Origin: an uncultured Clostridia bacterium
GTDB lineage: Bacteria > Bacillota > Clostridia > TANB77 > CAG-508
Direction of reading: 5' to 3'
Assembly (NCBI GenBank): GCA_949077355.1
Contig: CARUQW010000003.1
Coordinates: forward strand, 1-24,040
DNA: 24,040 nt
Shown: positions 1-7,794 of the stretch, piece by piece
Layout of the letters: the number at the start of each line of letters is the position of its first letter
Numbering within the stretch: the stretch's first letter is position 1
Translations under genes and position numbers: made by a program
Notes under the pieces: generated by a model
The model's input: the letters and a program-made list of their open reading frames with translations, nothing else
Database searches by the model: none
Told to the model about the DNA's origin: nothing

Positions 1-76
1 TAGCATAAATAATTAAAGTTTTCAAATTATTTCCTCCTACTCGACAACTTACTATAAATCTTTCAAACTACAAAAT

Positions 77-505
77 TTATCGTTCTATTTCTTTTTCTTT
101 AAAGAATCCATCTTTCTTTAAGTCTGGGATTATCTTTAATTTTAGTGTAGGATTGCATAATATACCCTTTTCTTCATAATCTAAATCAATCCACAAAGCT
201 TCTTTTATCTCATTTCTTACATCTATATTATTAGAATTTAATTTAGTAATGTATGTTGTTTGTTGAAAATCTTCTCCTTCTTCAAATATTGCTTTATCTA
301 GATATTGTTTATAATATTTTAATTCTTGAATTTCAACTCCTAATTCTTCTGATAATTCTCTTCTTAAAGTTTGTTCATCACTTTCATTTTCTTCTCTTTT
401 TCCACCTGGCAAAATACATTCTTTTCTATTATCTATCGTTTTCTTTCTTAATACTAATAGTTGTCCATTTTCATTAAAAATTAATCCAGCTATATGATCA
501 ATCAT
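77..505 (-). CDS. Nudix (MutT-like) hydrolase
   Basis: A 142-residue Nudix hydrolase, predicted to cleave a nucleoside diphosphate linked to another moiety. The full Nudix box GX5EX7REUXEEXGU is visible at about residues 35-57: GKREENE, seven residues, then RELSEELGV. The box glutamates that bind Mg2+ are intact. A ribosome binding site AAGGAG lies about 8 nt before the ATG. It lies downstream of spoVG at the left end of the mobile module and may be cargo rather than transfer machinery. The substrate cannot be told from sequence. No in-frame CGG codon is present. Family assignment is firm; role is open. Confidence 0.9.
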   Translation of the reverse strand: MIDHIAGLIFNENGQLLVLRKKTIDNRKECILPGGKREENESDEQTLRRELSEELGVEIQELKYYKQYLDKAIFEEGEDFQQTTYITKLNSNNIDVRNEIKEALWIDLDYEEKGILCNPTLKLKIIPDLKKDGFFKEKEIER

Positions 506-591
506 CTTTAAATTCTCCTTACAAATTACTTCGTAATGTAGATTATATCATAAAAAATGTAAATTTCTACACATTTTAACTAAAAATATAT

Positions 592-636
592 AAAGAAAAT
601 GAAAAGCACAATTTTAGCACCTTTCATTTTCCTTTT
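592..636 (-). terminator. Rho-independent terminator after spoVG-like gene
   Basis: Inverted repeat GAAAATGAAAAGCAC / GTGCTAAAA-type arms around 594-630, directly after the spoVG-like stop at 638 and followed on the minus strand by a T-rich stretch. It probably ends the transcript from the adhesin/spoVG genes and separates the Nudix gene. Confidence 0.6.
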
Positions 637-637
637 T

Positions 638-901
638 CTACTCTTCTATCATATCATCATATGCTTCTGAAATAGCATCTAATAATTGGATTCTTGTTTC
701 ATTATTAATAGGATATGAGAAATTTCTTCTAATATCCTTATTCTTCAATTTTCTATTAGGCATATTAATATACCTTCCATTCTTTCCATTTAACAATTTA
801 ATTTCATTTACTATAAAGCAACCATCTATACATACACTTGCTGCTCCTAGTAAATCTCCCTTATTTATTTTTTTAATTCTAATTTCTGTAATATTTAACA
901 T
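638..901 (-). CDS. spoVG: SpoVG-family protein
   Basis: A protein of about 87 residues matching the SpoVG family (small nucleic-acid-binding regulators, in Bacillus linked to septation and sporulation). Family features seen: N-terminal ITEIRIKKINKGD strand, central IDGCFIVNEIKLLNGKNG, the INMPNRK segment corresponding to the family VAMPSKR motif, and the C-terminal PINNETRIQLLDAISEAY helix. I chose the ATG at 901, with GGAGG about 9 nt upstream, over a TTG two codons earlier. SpoVG-like genes are common passengers on Firmicutes conjugative elements, so this need not be the chromosomal copy. Confidence 0.88.
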   Translation of the reverse strand: MLNITEIRIKKINKGDLLGAASVCIDGCFIVNEIKLLNGKNGRYINMPNRKLKNKDIRRNFSYPINNETRIQLLDAISEAYDDMIEE

Positions 902-921
902 ATACAATTTCCTCCTTCTTC

Positions 922-3510
922 TTAATTATCCATACCTGTTTTAGGTAGTTCTTTATCTATATCTGGTGTCTTAGTATAAACTACTGTATGTGCATCATCT
1001 TTAGCTTCTAATTTTGTTTCTTGATAAGATGCTGTTACATAAGTGTTATTTACAAATATTTTATTATTTTGCACATCTTCATTTACTTTTGCTTTAACAA
1101 CTGGTGTTGTTGTAGCTTCAAATCCTTCTTTTACTTCTATACTAAATACAAGTTTAAATTCTTTTACATATTCATCTTGTTCTAATCCTAAGCTTTCTCT
1201 TGTTAGGTCTATTTTGTGATTTTCTGTTGTTTTATATTTTTCTCCAATATTTTTCCAGTTTGTATTTTTATTTGTTATATATTTGATTTCATATTCTAAT
1301 TCTTCGTTCCAGATTCCTGTTTGTAATTCTTGAACTCTTACTTGTCTAGGTAATTTATCTCCCCATACAAAATTAGATACTTTTGTATTTGAGAAATTTC
1401 CTAAATGATTAAATGTGTAGTCTATTATTTCTCCTTTTTGTGCTTCTGTTGGAGCTTCTTTTTGAACATCAACTACTAGATTTACATTATCATTTTTTAC
1501 AGTTAAGTCTACAACTTGTCCATTTTTCTCAAATTTGAATGGTATCAGGTCTTTACTAATTACATAGTATGGAATTGTAGAAACTTCTTTTAGATAATAT
1601 TGTTTTCCTGTTTCTAAATATTTATATTCAATTTTTCCACCATTTGCTGTTTTAACTGTTGCTACATATTTTTGGTTTTCATCTAAAATCTCAAAAACTG
1701 TATCATCAATCGGTGTTCCAGCTTCTTTGTCTAAATATTGGTTATATTCTTTGCTTACTTTATTAATTTTCAAAATATTTTCATATACTGTTACAGGAAC
1801 ATCATCTTTGTCCTCTGTTTTAGCTTCTAAATATGTTCCACTTACTTTTACATTATTAATGAATTTTGATTTATCAGCTAATCCTTCAATTACTTTTGTT
1901 GCAACTTTCATTTTTGTAGTATTTGAAAATCCTATTTTTACTGTTCCAAAATTTAAACTATAAGATGTTATATATTCACCATCTGCTAATTTAATTTTAG
2001 TAAAATCTATTTTATTATTTGTTTTTGTACTTAGATTTTCTTGTAGTTTTACATTAGTCTTTTTATTTGTATTGTATGTAATAGAATATTTTAAATCCTC
2101 GTTATAAATACCTGTTTCTAAGCTTTGTATTCTAACTTCTTTTGGTAAATCATCTGTTAGTGTGAAATCATTTAACTTAACATTAGATAAGTTCTTTATT
2201 TTATCAATTTCATAAGTAACAATTTCTTTTCCTTGTGCTTCTGTTTTGTCTGCACCTTTTTCTACATTTACTTTTATATCAACTGGAGTGTTTTCAACTA
2301 CTACTTTTTTGTCATCTCCATCATATACTAAATTCACTTCAAATTTAGTGTTCTTTCCTTTTAAGAAATAATCTGGAGCTAATTTTTCTGAAATAATGTA
2401 TTCGCCTAAATCAAGCCCTGAAAGTAAGAATTTTCCGTACTCATCTGTTGTTACTTCTTTTGTGAATTTTCCATCTTTAGATGTTACTGTAAATACAGCT
2501 CCCTTTAATCCTGAACCTGCTGTTGCTCCTGTAATTTTACTATCGCCACTTGTTACTTTTTCTATTTCTAATTCTGCTGATGGTTTATATTGCATATTTC
2601 CTTTTGCTGTGCTTAATATAAATGGATCTGTTGTTAATGCATAATTTTGTAAATTTGAGTTTGGTGCTTTTCCAAATAAAATTGGATATGTTTCGCATTG
2701 TCCTGTAATACTAAATTGAACATTTATATCGTTTCTAATATTAACTCTTGGAACTAATACTTTGAATTGTTCTCCTCTATTAAATGTAGTTTTTTCATTA
2801 TTATTTATATCTGTAATTTTGGTTTGTTCTGGTGCTGATGCTCCATTTAAAATGATTTGTATATCTCTCATATTTACTGAACTATTAACGGTAAATGTTT
2901 GAGATACATATTTTGAGTCTTTATTATCAACTCCTGCTTGTGAATTTGCTGTTGCTGATATGACTGGATCTGTATATGTTTGTGTTCCATTTCTTCCTAT
3001 ATTAGCCAATTCTCTTATTTTATTTGCCATTCTGTTTCCGACTTCGTTAGCTCCAAAATATCTATTTGTGTCTCTTCCATCTAATACAGAATATACTGCT
3101 TGTTTTGTAACTGCAAAGGCTTGATAATCATTATCTAATCCCATCTCTTGAGCTGATTTATATGGAAATCCATTTAATAGAACTCTCCAAACTGCTTGAT
3201 TATTTGCAATTTGGCTCATATCTCCAACTTCAACTCCATAACTATCATTATCATCAACTCCATGTAGATTTACATTAAGACAATAGGCTGGGTAGCTTCT
3301 TCCATTTTCATTATAGACTACATAGTGAGTTAATACTTCCATTGTTACACCTGCTGAATTGGTATATTTTAGGTCGTTTCCACATTCTCCTAAAGATACT
3401 ATGTCTTTTATTTCTCCAATTTGTGCTGCGAATACACCACTAAATTGACTTACTATCATAAATATTAATAATATTGAACTTATTATTTTTTGTCCTTTTT
3501 TTGTTTTCAT
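922..3510 (-). CDS. Thioester-domain / Cna-B repeat surface adhesin with terminal LPKTG
   Basis: An 862-residue secreted surface protein. Residues 1-29 form a signal peptide (KTKKGQK, hydrophobic core, FAAQ). A TQXA-type thioester domain follows: Cys in PAYCLN near residue 76 and Gln in TKQAVYS near 136 would form the internal Cys-Gln thioester that bonds covalently to host or partner surfaces. Two SpaA/Cna-B domains (about 315-395 and 578-660) carry the catalytic-type Glu in EYIISEKLAP and YYLKEVS, for isopeptide bonds. Each is followed by a related DUF11-like segment of about 160 residues containing QTGIWNEELEY or ETGIYNEDLKY. The protein ends LPKTGMDN and stops, with no hydrophobic segment or basic tail after the sortase motif. 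A sortase gene lies 1 kb upstream. Family is firm; surface anchoring is uncertain because of the missing tail. Confidence 0.9.
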   Translation of the reverse strand: MKTKKGQKIISSILLIFMIVSQFSGVFAAQIGEIKDIVSLGECGNDLKYTNSAGVTMEVLTHYVVYNENGRSYPAYCLNVNLHGVDDNDSYGVEVGDMSQIANNQAVWRVLLNGFPYKSAQEMGLDNDYQAFAVTKQAVYSVLDGRDTNRYFGANEVGNRMANKIRELANIGRNGTQTYTDPVISATANSQAGVDNKDSKYVSQTFTVNSSVNMRDIQIILNGASAPEQTKITDINNNEKTTFNRGEQFKVLVPRVNIRNDINVQFSITGQCETYPILFGKAPNSNLQNYALTTDPFILSTAKGNMQYKPSAELEIEKVTSGDSKITGATAGSGLKGAVFTVTSKDGKFTKEVTTDEYGKFLLSGLDLGEYIISEKLAPDYFLKGKNTKFEVNLVYDGDDKKVVVENTPVDIKVNVEKGADKTEAQGKEIVTYEIDKIKNLSNVKLNDFTLTDDLPKEVRIQSLETGIYNEDLKYSITYNTNKKTNVKLQENLSTKTNNKIDFTKIKLADGEYITSYSLNFGTVKIGFSNTTKMKVATKVIEGLADKSKFINNVKVSGTYLEAKTEDKDDVPVTVYENILKINKVSKEYNQYLDKEAGTPIDDTVFEILDENQKYVATVKTANGGKIEYKYLETGKQYYLKEVSTIPYYVISKDLIPFKFEKNGQVVDLTVKNDNVNLVVDVQKEAPTEAQKGEIIDYTFNHLGNFSNTKVSNFVWGDKLPRQVRVQELQTGIWNEELEYEIKYITNKNTNWKNIGEKYKTTENHKIDLTRESLGLEQDEYVKEFKLVFSIEVKEGFEATTTPVVKAKVNEDVQNNKIFVNNTYVTASYQETKLEAKDDAHTVVYTKTPDIDKELPKTGMDN

Positions 3511-3604
3511 ATTTTACATTTCTCCTTCCACAATAAACGAAACTAATATTTTCTAAGCTCATTCTTCGCTAAGAAAATCTAAATTTCGCATAATTAATTT
3601 CTAC

Positions 3605-3650
3605 GTCAAGTGCTTTAGATTTTTACAATGTTATAATTATAAAAGCACTT
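3605..3650. repeat. Inverted repeat in adhesin leader region
   Basis: Arms AAGTGCTTT and AAAGCACTT about 25 nt apart lie upstream of the adhesin ATG, within the 200-nt gap between the two secreted-protein genes. It could be a leader hairpin or operator. No convincing -35/-10 pair was found beside it. Confidence 0.4.
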
Positions 3651-3662
3651 TCCTAGAACTTA

Positions 3663-3700
3663 AATAAAAGCATAGCCATATTCGACTAATGCTTTTATTG
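3663..3700 (-). terminator. Probable terminator after the secreted linker protein
   Basis: Inverted repeat AATAAAAGCAT / ATGCTTTTATT with a 15-nt loop, just after the stop at 3712 in minus orientation. The stem is AT-rich and the T tract is short, so termination may be partial. The adhesin downstream probably has its own promoter. Confidence 0.55.
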
Positions 3701-3711
3701 ATTTTTTATTT

Positions 3712-4440
3712 TTAATAATTTGTTATATCTACAAAATACCTAGTTTGTGTTGGAAATCCTGTTTTTTTATAATCTGCTGCATATACTAAAAATGTTACTG
3801 AATATACATTTAAAACTTTTCCCTCTATTTGTGAAAAACTATATGGGTACATATAATTTTTTCCTACTAAACTTGGGCTTTTTTGTATCTTATATAATTT
3901 TTCTCCATTTTTTCCCCATAGGTCTGGATTCCTTTTTGCAATTGTATCTATATCTGCTATTAATCTTTTTGTTTCAGTATCATTATAGATATATTCTTCT
4001 GTTATTTTCTCTGCTTTTGCTGGTTCTTTGTTGTTATTCGTTTCTGTCTTTTGTACTTCTTGATTTGGTTTTACTTGATTACTTGTTCCTTTGTTCTTTT
4101 GTTTTTGATTTCCTGTGTTTGTAGTGGTTGGTTTTGGATTTTCTTTTTTAGTATCATTACCTTTTTTTACTGTATCTGTAGTTTTTTTGTTTTCATTTTC
4201 TATAACATTTTCTGAATTGTTAGTTTGTTCTTGATTGCTTATCTCATTTGTTGTTTCTGTGCTAGTATCTTCTATTGCTTCTGCTATTTCTTCAACATTA
4301 ACATCTTTTCCTTCCTCTAGTATTTCTTCTGTTTCTACTACAGTATCTTGCTTTTGCTCTTTTTGTGTTATGATATTTTTTATGACACCTCCAGAAAATA
4401 AAACCGTTACCACACAAACTATAATAATTCTTTGAAACAT
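3712..4440 (-). CDS. Secreted low-complexity linker protein of the transfer module (function unknown)
   Basis: A 242-residue protein I do not recognise. It starts with a short basic patch and hydrophobic segment (about residues 4-25) that could be a signal peptide or membrane anchor. A long low-complexity stretch rich in E, T, N, K and Q (about 30-140) follows, then a compact C-terminal domain of about 90 residues rich in aromatic residues (NPDLWGKNGEKLYK, YMYPYSFSQ, TRYFVDITNY). This architecture suits an extracellular domain held away from the membrane on a flexible linker. The RBS AAAGGAGGG precedes the ATG. It sits between sortase and adhesin, so a role in surface attachment or pilus function is plausible, by context only. 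Confidence 0.7.
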   Translation of the reverse strand: MFQRIIIVCVVTVLFSGGVIKNIITQKEQKQDTVVETEEILEEGKDVNVEEIAEAIEDTSTETTNEISNQEQTNNSENVIENENKKTTDTVKKGNDTKKENPKPTTTNTGNQKQKNKGTSNQVKPNQEVQKTETNNNKEPAKAEKITEEYIYNDTETKRLIADIDTIAKRNPDLWGKNGEKLYKIQKSPSLVGKNYMYPYSFSQIEGKVLNVYSVTFLVYAADYKKTGFPTQTRYFVDITNY

Positions 4441-4543
4441 ATAAATCCCTCCTTTAAAATATTGGCTTATTGCCTTATATTTTAAATTTTAGCAAGTTTA
4501 TATGTTAAAAGTATATTTCAAAAAAAATCTTTTTAAAATTGCA

Positions 4544-5119
4544 TTAAACCTCTTTAGCTTGAACACATAGACGCTTTTCTGGCTGTCCTGTTACACAAGT
4601 AATCAATGTAATCATGTTTTCTTCTGTATTTAAAGTAACAGACCAATCTGTATTACTTATTTCTTTTTGACTAGATACTTGATACCTCCTCTCTCCCATA
4701 TTTGTTGTATATATAATTTCATCTCCCACATCTAAGAGATGTATCCCCTCAAAATAATGAGCAACAGAACTACCTCTGTTATGACTTGCTAAAGCTATAT
4801 TTCCATCCCATAATGAACTATTTTTAAAATGGCCTATGCTATTGGCAAGTGTTTCTAAATCTATTCCTTCTTTTATTTCAGCTTCTATTTCTAATTTTGG
4901 TATTTTTAATTTTCCAATTGTTTCTTCTGTATATGGCAAACTATCTTGATCTATTTCTTCCATATCGCCATCTTGAATAACTTGACTTTCTTCTGTTCCA
5001 CTAGTATTTTCATTTTCTGGAATAAATGATAATAGTATTTTTGCACTAAATAAACTAATTATCATAATAACTACTATCAAAATATATTTTATAATTTTTG
5101 TTTGTTTCATTTCTATCAC
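4544..5119 (-). CDS. Sortase (class D-like)
   Basis: A 191-residue membrane-anchored transpeptidase of the sortase family. An N-terminal transmembrane helix (about residues 8-32) and an acidic linker precede the catalytic domain, which starts with the typical IGKLKIPKLEIEAEI strand. The triad is visible: His in ALASHNRG (about 112), Cys in LITCVTG (about 174) and Arg in EKRLCVQA (about 183). The short C-terminus and spacing resemble class D enzymes; class is an inference. It would cleave LPXTG-type motifs, and the neighbouring adhesin ends in LPKTG, so the two are a likely enzyme-substrate pair. Its stop is 104 nt from the next gene and its start nearly abuts the pseudo-receiver gene, implying co-transcription with the transfer genes. 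Confidence 0.92.
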   Translation of the reverse strand: MIEMKQTKIIKYILIVVIMIISLFSAKILLSFIPENENTSGTEESQVIQDGDMEEIDQDSLPYTEETIGKLKIPKLEIEAEIKEGIDLETLANSIGHFKNSSLWDGNIALASHNRGSSVAHYFEGIHLLDVGDEIIYTTNMGERRYQVSSQKEISNTDWSVTLNTEENMITLITCVTGQPEKRLCVQAKEV

Positions 5120-5121
5120 CT

Positions 5122-5553
5122 TTACTTTCTACTAAAAAAAGAATTAGTTTTGTCATTTCTAATCCTCTTTCTTTTCTTTAATTTTATATTAAATGTCTTC
5201 TTATACAAGTCAGCAATATCTTTAAAATTCTTTGGATGTTCAATTATTTCTTTTATTTGACTTGGATAAAAGTTTCCATATACAATGTCATAAATTCCTA
5301 ATTGCAAAGCAATTTTTGTTTCTTCCTGTTTTTGGCTTTTTAACAATAAAATTACTCTCATATTCATTTGTTTTAATATAAATAAAAACTCTTGTAAATC
5401 TCCTTCAACTGCTTGTGGAGATACAATTACTGTTTGATTTTCAAAAGTATTATTCTCAATTAAATAATCGCTATAATGTGCAATTATTGAATCTCTTACA
5501 TTCATTTGAATTTCTTTGTCTATTTCTTCAATTCCTGTATAAATTACAATCAT
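5122..5553 (-). CDS. Pseudo-receiver-like protein of the transfer module
   Basis: A 143-residue protein with an alternating beta/alpha pattern resembling a response-regulator receiver fold: IVIYTGI, TVIVSPQAV, MRVILLLKS, LGIYDIVYGN. The phosphoacceptor pocket is not obvious. Similar domains occur at the N-terminus of CpaE/TadZ-type or ParA-like ATPases, but no ATPase part follows here. The tail is very basic (KLKKRKRIRNDK). Its start codon overlaps the stop of the M23 peptidase gene and it is 2 nt from the sortase gene, so it is in the transfer operon. A role in localising the transfer machine is possible but is inference only. Confidence 0.65.
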   Translation of the reverse strand: MIVIYTGIEEIDKEIQMNVRDSIIAHYSDYLIENNTFENQTVIVSPQAVEGDLQEFLFILKQMNMRVILLLKSQKQEETKIALQLGIYDIVYGNFYPSQIKEIIEHPKNFKDIADLYKKTFNIKLKKRKRIRNDKTNSFFSRK

Positions 5554-6295
5554 TAAATAAATTCCTCCTTTTTCACGATTTCTAATGGATTAATTAATTC
5601 TCCATCTTTTCTTACTGTAAAATGACAATGACATCCTGTTGTTGCTCCATTTGTTGGATTTCCACTTCCATCTTTGTATGGATTATTGGTTACACCATAT
5701 ATATTTTTAGGTCCTACTTTTCCAATAATCTCACCTTTTTTTACTTGTTGTCCTACTGATACAATAAACTCTGGTGAACTATGACAATATGAAAATTTAT
5801 ATTTTCCATCTATGCTTTTAATTGTAATGGTATAACCTCCAGCTCCACCCCAACCACAAGATACAACCTCTCCATCCATAATGCAAACTAATTTTGTTCC
5901 TTCAGGTGCTGGTATATCTATTCCAGAGTGATTGGTTGATGCTCCTCCGCGTTGGTGCTTTTCTTGGTCCAAATCCACTACTTATTGTATAATGTCCGAA
6001 CTACAGGCCAATCTGTTTCTTCTGACATTTCTCCACCACCAAAGATTTTCTCTACAAATTCCCATACACTTTGAAAAAAGCCTTTCATTTCATCTTTTTT
6101 ATATTCTGTATCATAATAAGCAAGTTCTTTTTTCATATCTACTTTATCTTCGTGATTAAATCCTATGTATAAAATATCTGTGATACTACATACAAAACCT
6201 AAAATCAAAACAACTATTATAATAGGAACAATAAACGGTTTTATTAGCATTAGTACAAATCCCATTACTTTTCGTTTTATCTTTTTCTTAATCAT
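5553..6295 (-). CDS. Membrane-anchored M23 peptidase, read through two +1 frameshifts at CGG
   Basis: In simple frames this appears as two pieces: an N-terminal part (6295 to 5978, ending WPVVRTLYNK) and a C-terminal M23 domain (5978 to 5553). Skipping the C of in-frame CGG at 5996-5998, then again at 5947-5949, joins WPVV to GHYTISSGFGPRKAPT and then to GGASTNHSGIDIPAPEG. This gives one protein of about 246 residues with the expected M23 entry segment (SSGFGPR). The length, 743 nt, is 3n+2, as two extra bases require. The Zn ligands are visible: His in NHSGID with its Asp, and HCHF near the end. A transmembrane helix lies at about 12-40. M23 enzymes open peptidoglycan for the transfer channel. 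The gene overlaps its upstream and downstream neighbours by a few bases. Decay is the alternative, but both breaks have the same form. Confidence 0.85.
5947..5949 (-). other. CGG recoding site 2 (M23 peptidase)
   Basis: Minus-strand context ACG-CGG-AGG. Dropping the C gives ACG GGA GGA GCA, read T-G-G-A, leading directly into STNHSGID. Without the skip the frame loses the catalytic domain. Confidence 0.75.
5996..5998 (-). other. CGG recoding site 1 (M23 peptidase)
   Basis: Minus-strand context GTT-CGG-ACA. Dropping the C gives GTT GGA CAT TAT, read V-G-H-Y. Without the skip, a TAG stop follows eight codons later. Confidence 0.75.
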
Positions 6296-7771
6296 TGTTA
6301 TTGTCCTGTTCTTCTATACTAATAATTTTATTTGTACTTTCCTCTATATCTTCTTTTCTTGTATTATTGATATTAGGTGTGTTATACATTCTTTTATTAT
6401 TTATGTTATTTTCATTTGTTTTAAAATTTCTACCTTCCGCCATGTACATTCCTAAATTCATTACTTCTTTGCCTACATTAAATGCTTTCTTAAATCCATT
6501 AGTTGATCTTGGTATTTCTTCTTTGTTTTCTTTTCCTATTGTTATTGGATTTTGTGTCTGTTCTTCTTTATTTGTAATATTAGTTTGATTGATTGGCTTT
6601 GCATTTTCCATAACATTTTTTGAGTGTTCTTCATAACTTACTCCTGCTATTGGTTTTGCTTCTGTTTTAGTGGTAACTCTATTGGCTACTCTACTAATAA
6701 AGTCCTTTCCATCTGTTTTGTTGCTATTTTCTCCTTTAAATTGATAAGCAATAGATTTTACTGTATATCCCATAGCTGCACCCATTCCAATACCTCTATT
6801 TGCAAGTTCTTCGTTATTTACTCCTGCCATTCTGCTTACTAGATTTTGCATTGTATTTTGAAGTGCATCTGCCAAAGGTAATATCATCATAGCCCATAAT
6901 AAACTAACAGCCCATACTGAACTTTTTGGCAAGAAACTTAAATAAATTAAAAATAGAAAAGCATAAACAAACTGCATAAAAGCATTGATAATAATTTGTC
7001 CGAACCATATACTACTTGCTATTGTCCTTTTATTGATAATCCAAAATACTGTTACTATTGGTGTAAATATAGTAAATACTATCAATGTAAATTGTCTTAT
7101 GATAAACTTTATATTTATTTTTACAAATAAATAAGCAAACATTGCAATTACAATTGCTGTTGCTATTGCATTTCCTGTATTAATATTTGTTAATAGCGAA
7201 TTTCCTAAAAGGTCATCTAAACTTCCATGACTATTAGCAACTAATAATTTTACAATTGAATTATTTAACATTAGCATAAATTTCACAAAAATTGGTGCTA
7301 TTCCAATACTTGCTGCTCCAAAGAAAAGTCGCATTATATTGTCTTTTACTTCATTTCTTTTATCTGGGCTGATTCCAGCTACTATCATCTTCCATGCTAA
7401 AATTACAATGGCAATTAAAATTGGTCCTCCAATAATTCCTGCTATTTTCCAATACCAAGTCATCATTAAATCCCAGTTTTCTTGTGTAAATGGCGATATA
7501 TCTGATTGATTATTTCCAAATACTAATTCATCATAATTTTTAAAGCCAACTCCAAAAGTTTCACTTGTTGTTAGGTCAAAAACTGTTTCTGCTAGACCTC
7601 CGAATCATTTTTGCTATAATCTTTTCAAAAAGTCCACCGTTCATCTTTATTAATTGTTTCTTCTATCTCTGATTTTTTGTCATCATCTGTAAATAAATTA
7701 GCTTGTACTACATTTGCACAGCTAAAAAAAACAAGTATTATTAATAAAATACTTATCAAAAACTTTTTCAT
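6288..7771 (-). CDS. TrbL/VirB6-like conjugation channel protein, read through two +1 frameshifts at CGG
   Basis: The open part (7466 to 6288) holds at least six hydrophobic segments and a polar C-terminal tail rich in N, E and K, as in TrbL/VirB6 family inner-membrane channel proteins. The N-terminus lies upstream, out of frame. From ATG 7771 the protein has a signal sequence (MKKFLISILLIILVFFSCA). Skipping the C of CGG at 7637-7639 gives KDEGGLFEKIIAKMI. Skipping the C of CGG at 7600-7602 gives GGLAETVFDLTTSETFGVG, which runs without a stop into TWYWKIAGIIGG. Total 1484 nt is 3n+2, as predicted, giving about 493 residues. The gene follows virB4 by 24 nt. Without recoding a TGA stops it after about 48 codons. 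Confidence 0.85.
7600..7602 (-). other. CGG recoding site 4 (TrbL-like)
   Basis: Minus-strand context ATT-CGG-AGG. Dropping the C gives ATT GGA GGT CTA GCA, read I-G-G-L-A. Without the skip a TAG stop follows two codons later. Confidence 0.75.
7637..7639 (-). other. CGG recoding site 3 (TrbL-like)
   Basis: Minus-strand context GAA-CGG-TGG, the only site where the glycine codon is GGT. Dropping the C gives GAA GGT GGA CTT, read E-G-G-L. Without the skip a TGA stop follows three codons later. Confidence 0.72.
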
Positions 7772-7794
7772 TTTCAATTACTTCACCGCCTTAC

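Noticed and set aside
253..477. Open frames opposite annotated genes, such as this and others on the plus strand across 1.7-12.2 kb
   Set aside because: They are shadows of AT-rich minus-strand genes: hydrophobic Leu/Phe/Ser-rich translations, no ribosome binding sites and no recognisable domains.
7772..7794. Odd ribosome binding site AAGGCGGTG before the TrbL-like gene, with C in place of A
   Set aside because: A single substitution in a non-coding site, probably a normal variant; no link to the coding CGG pattern can be shown.
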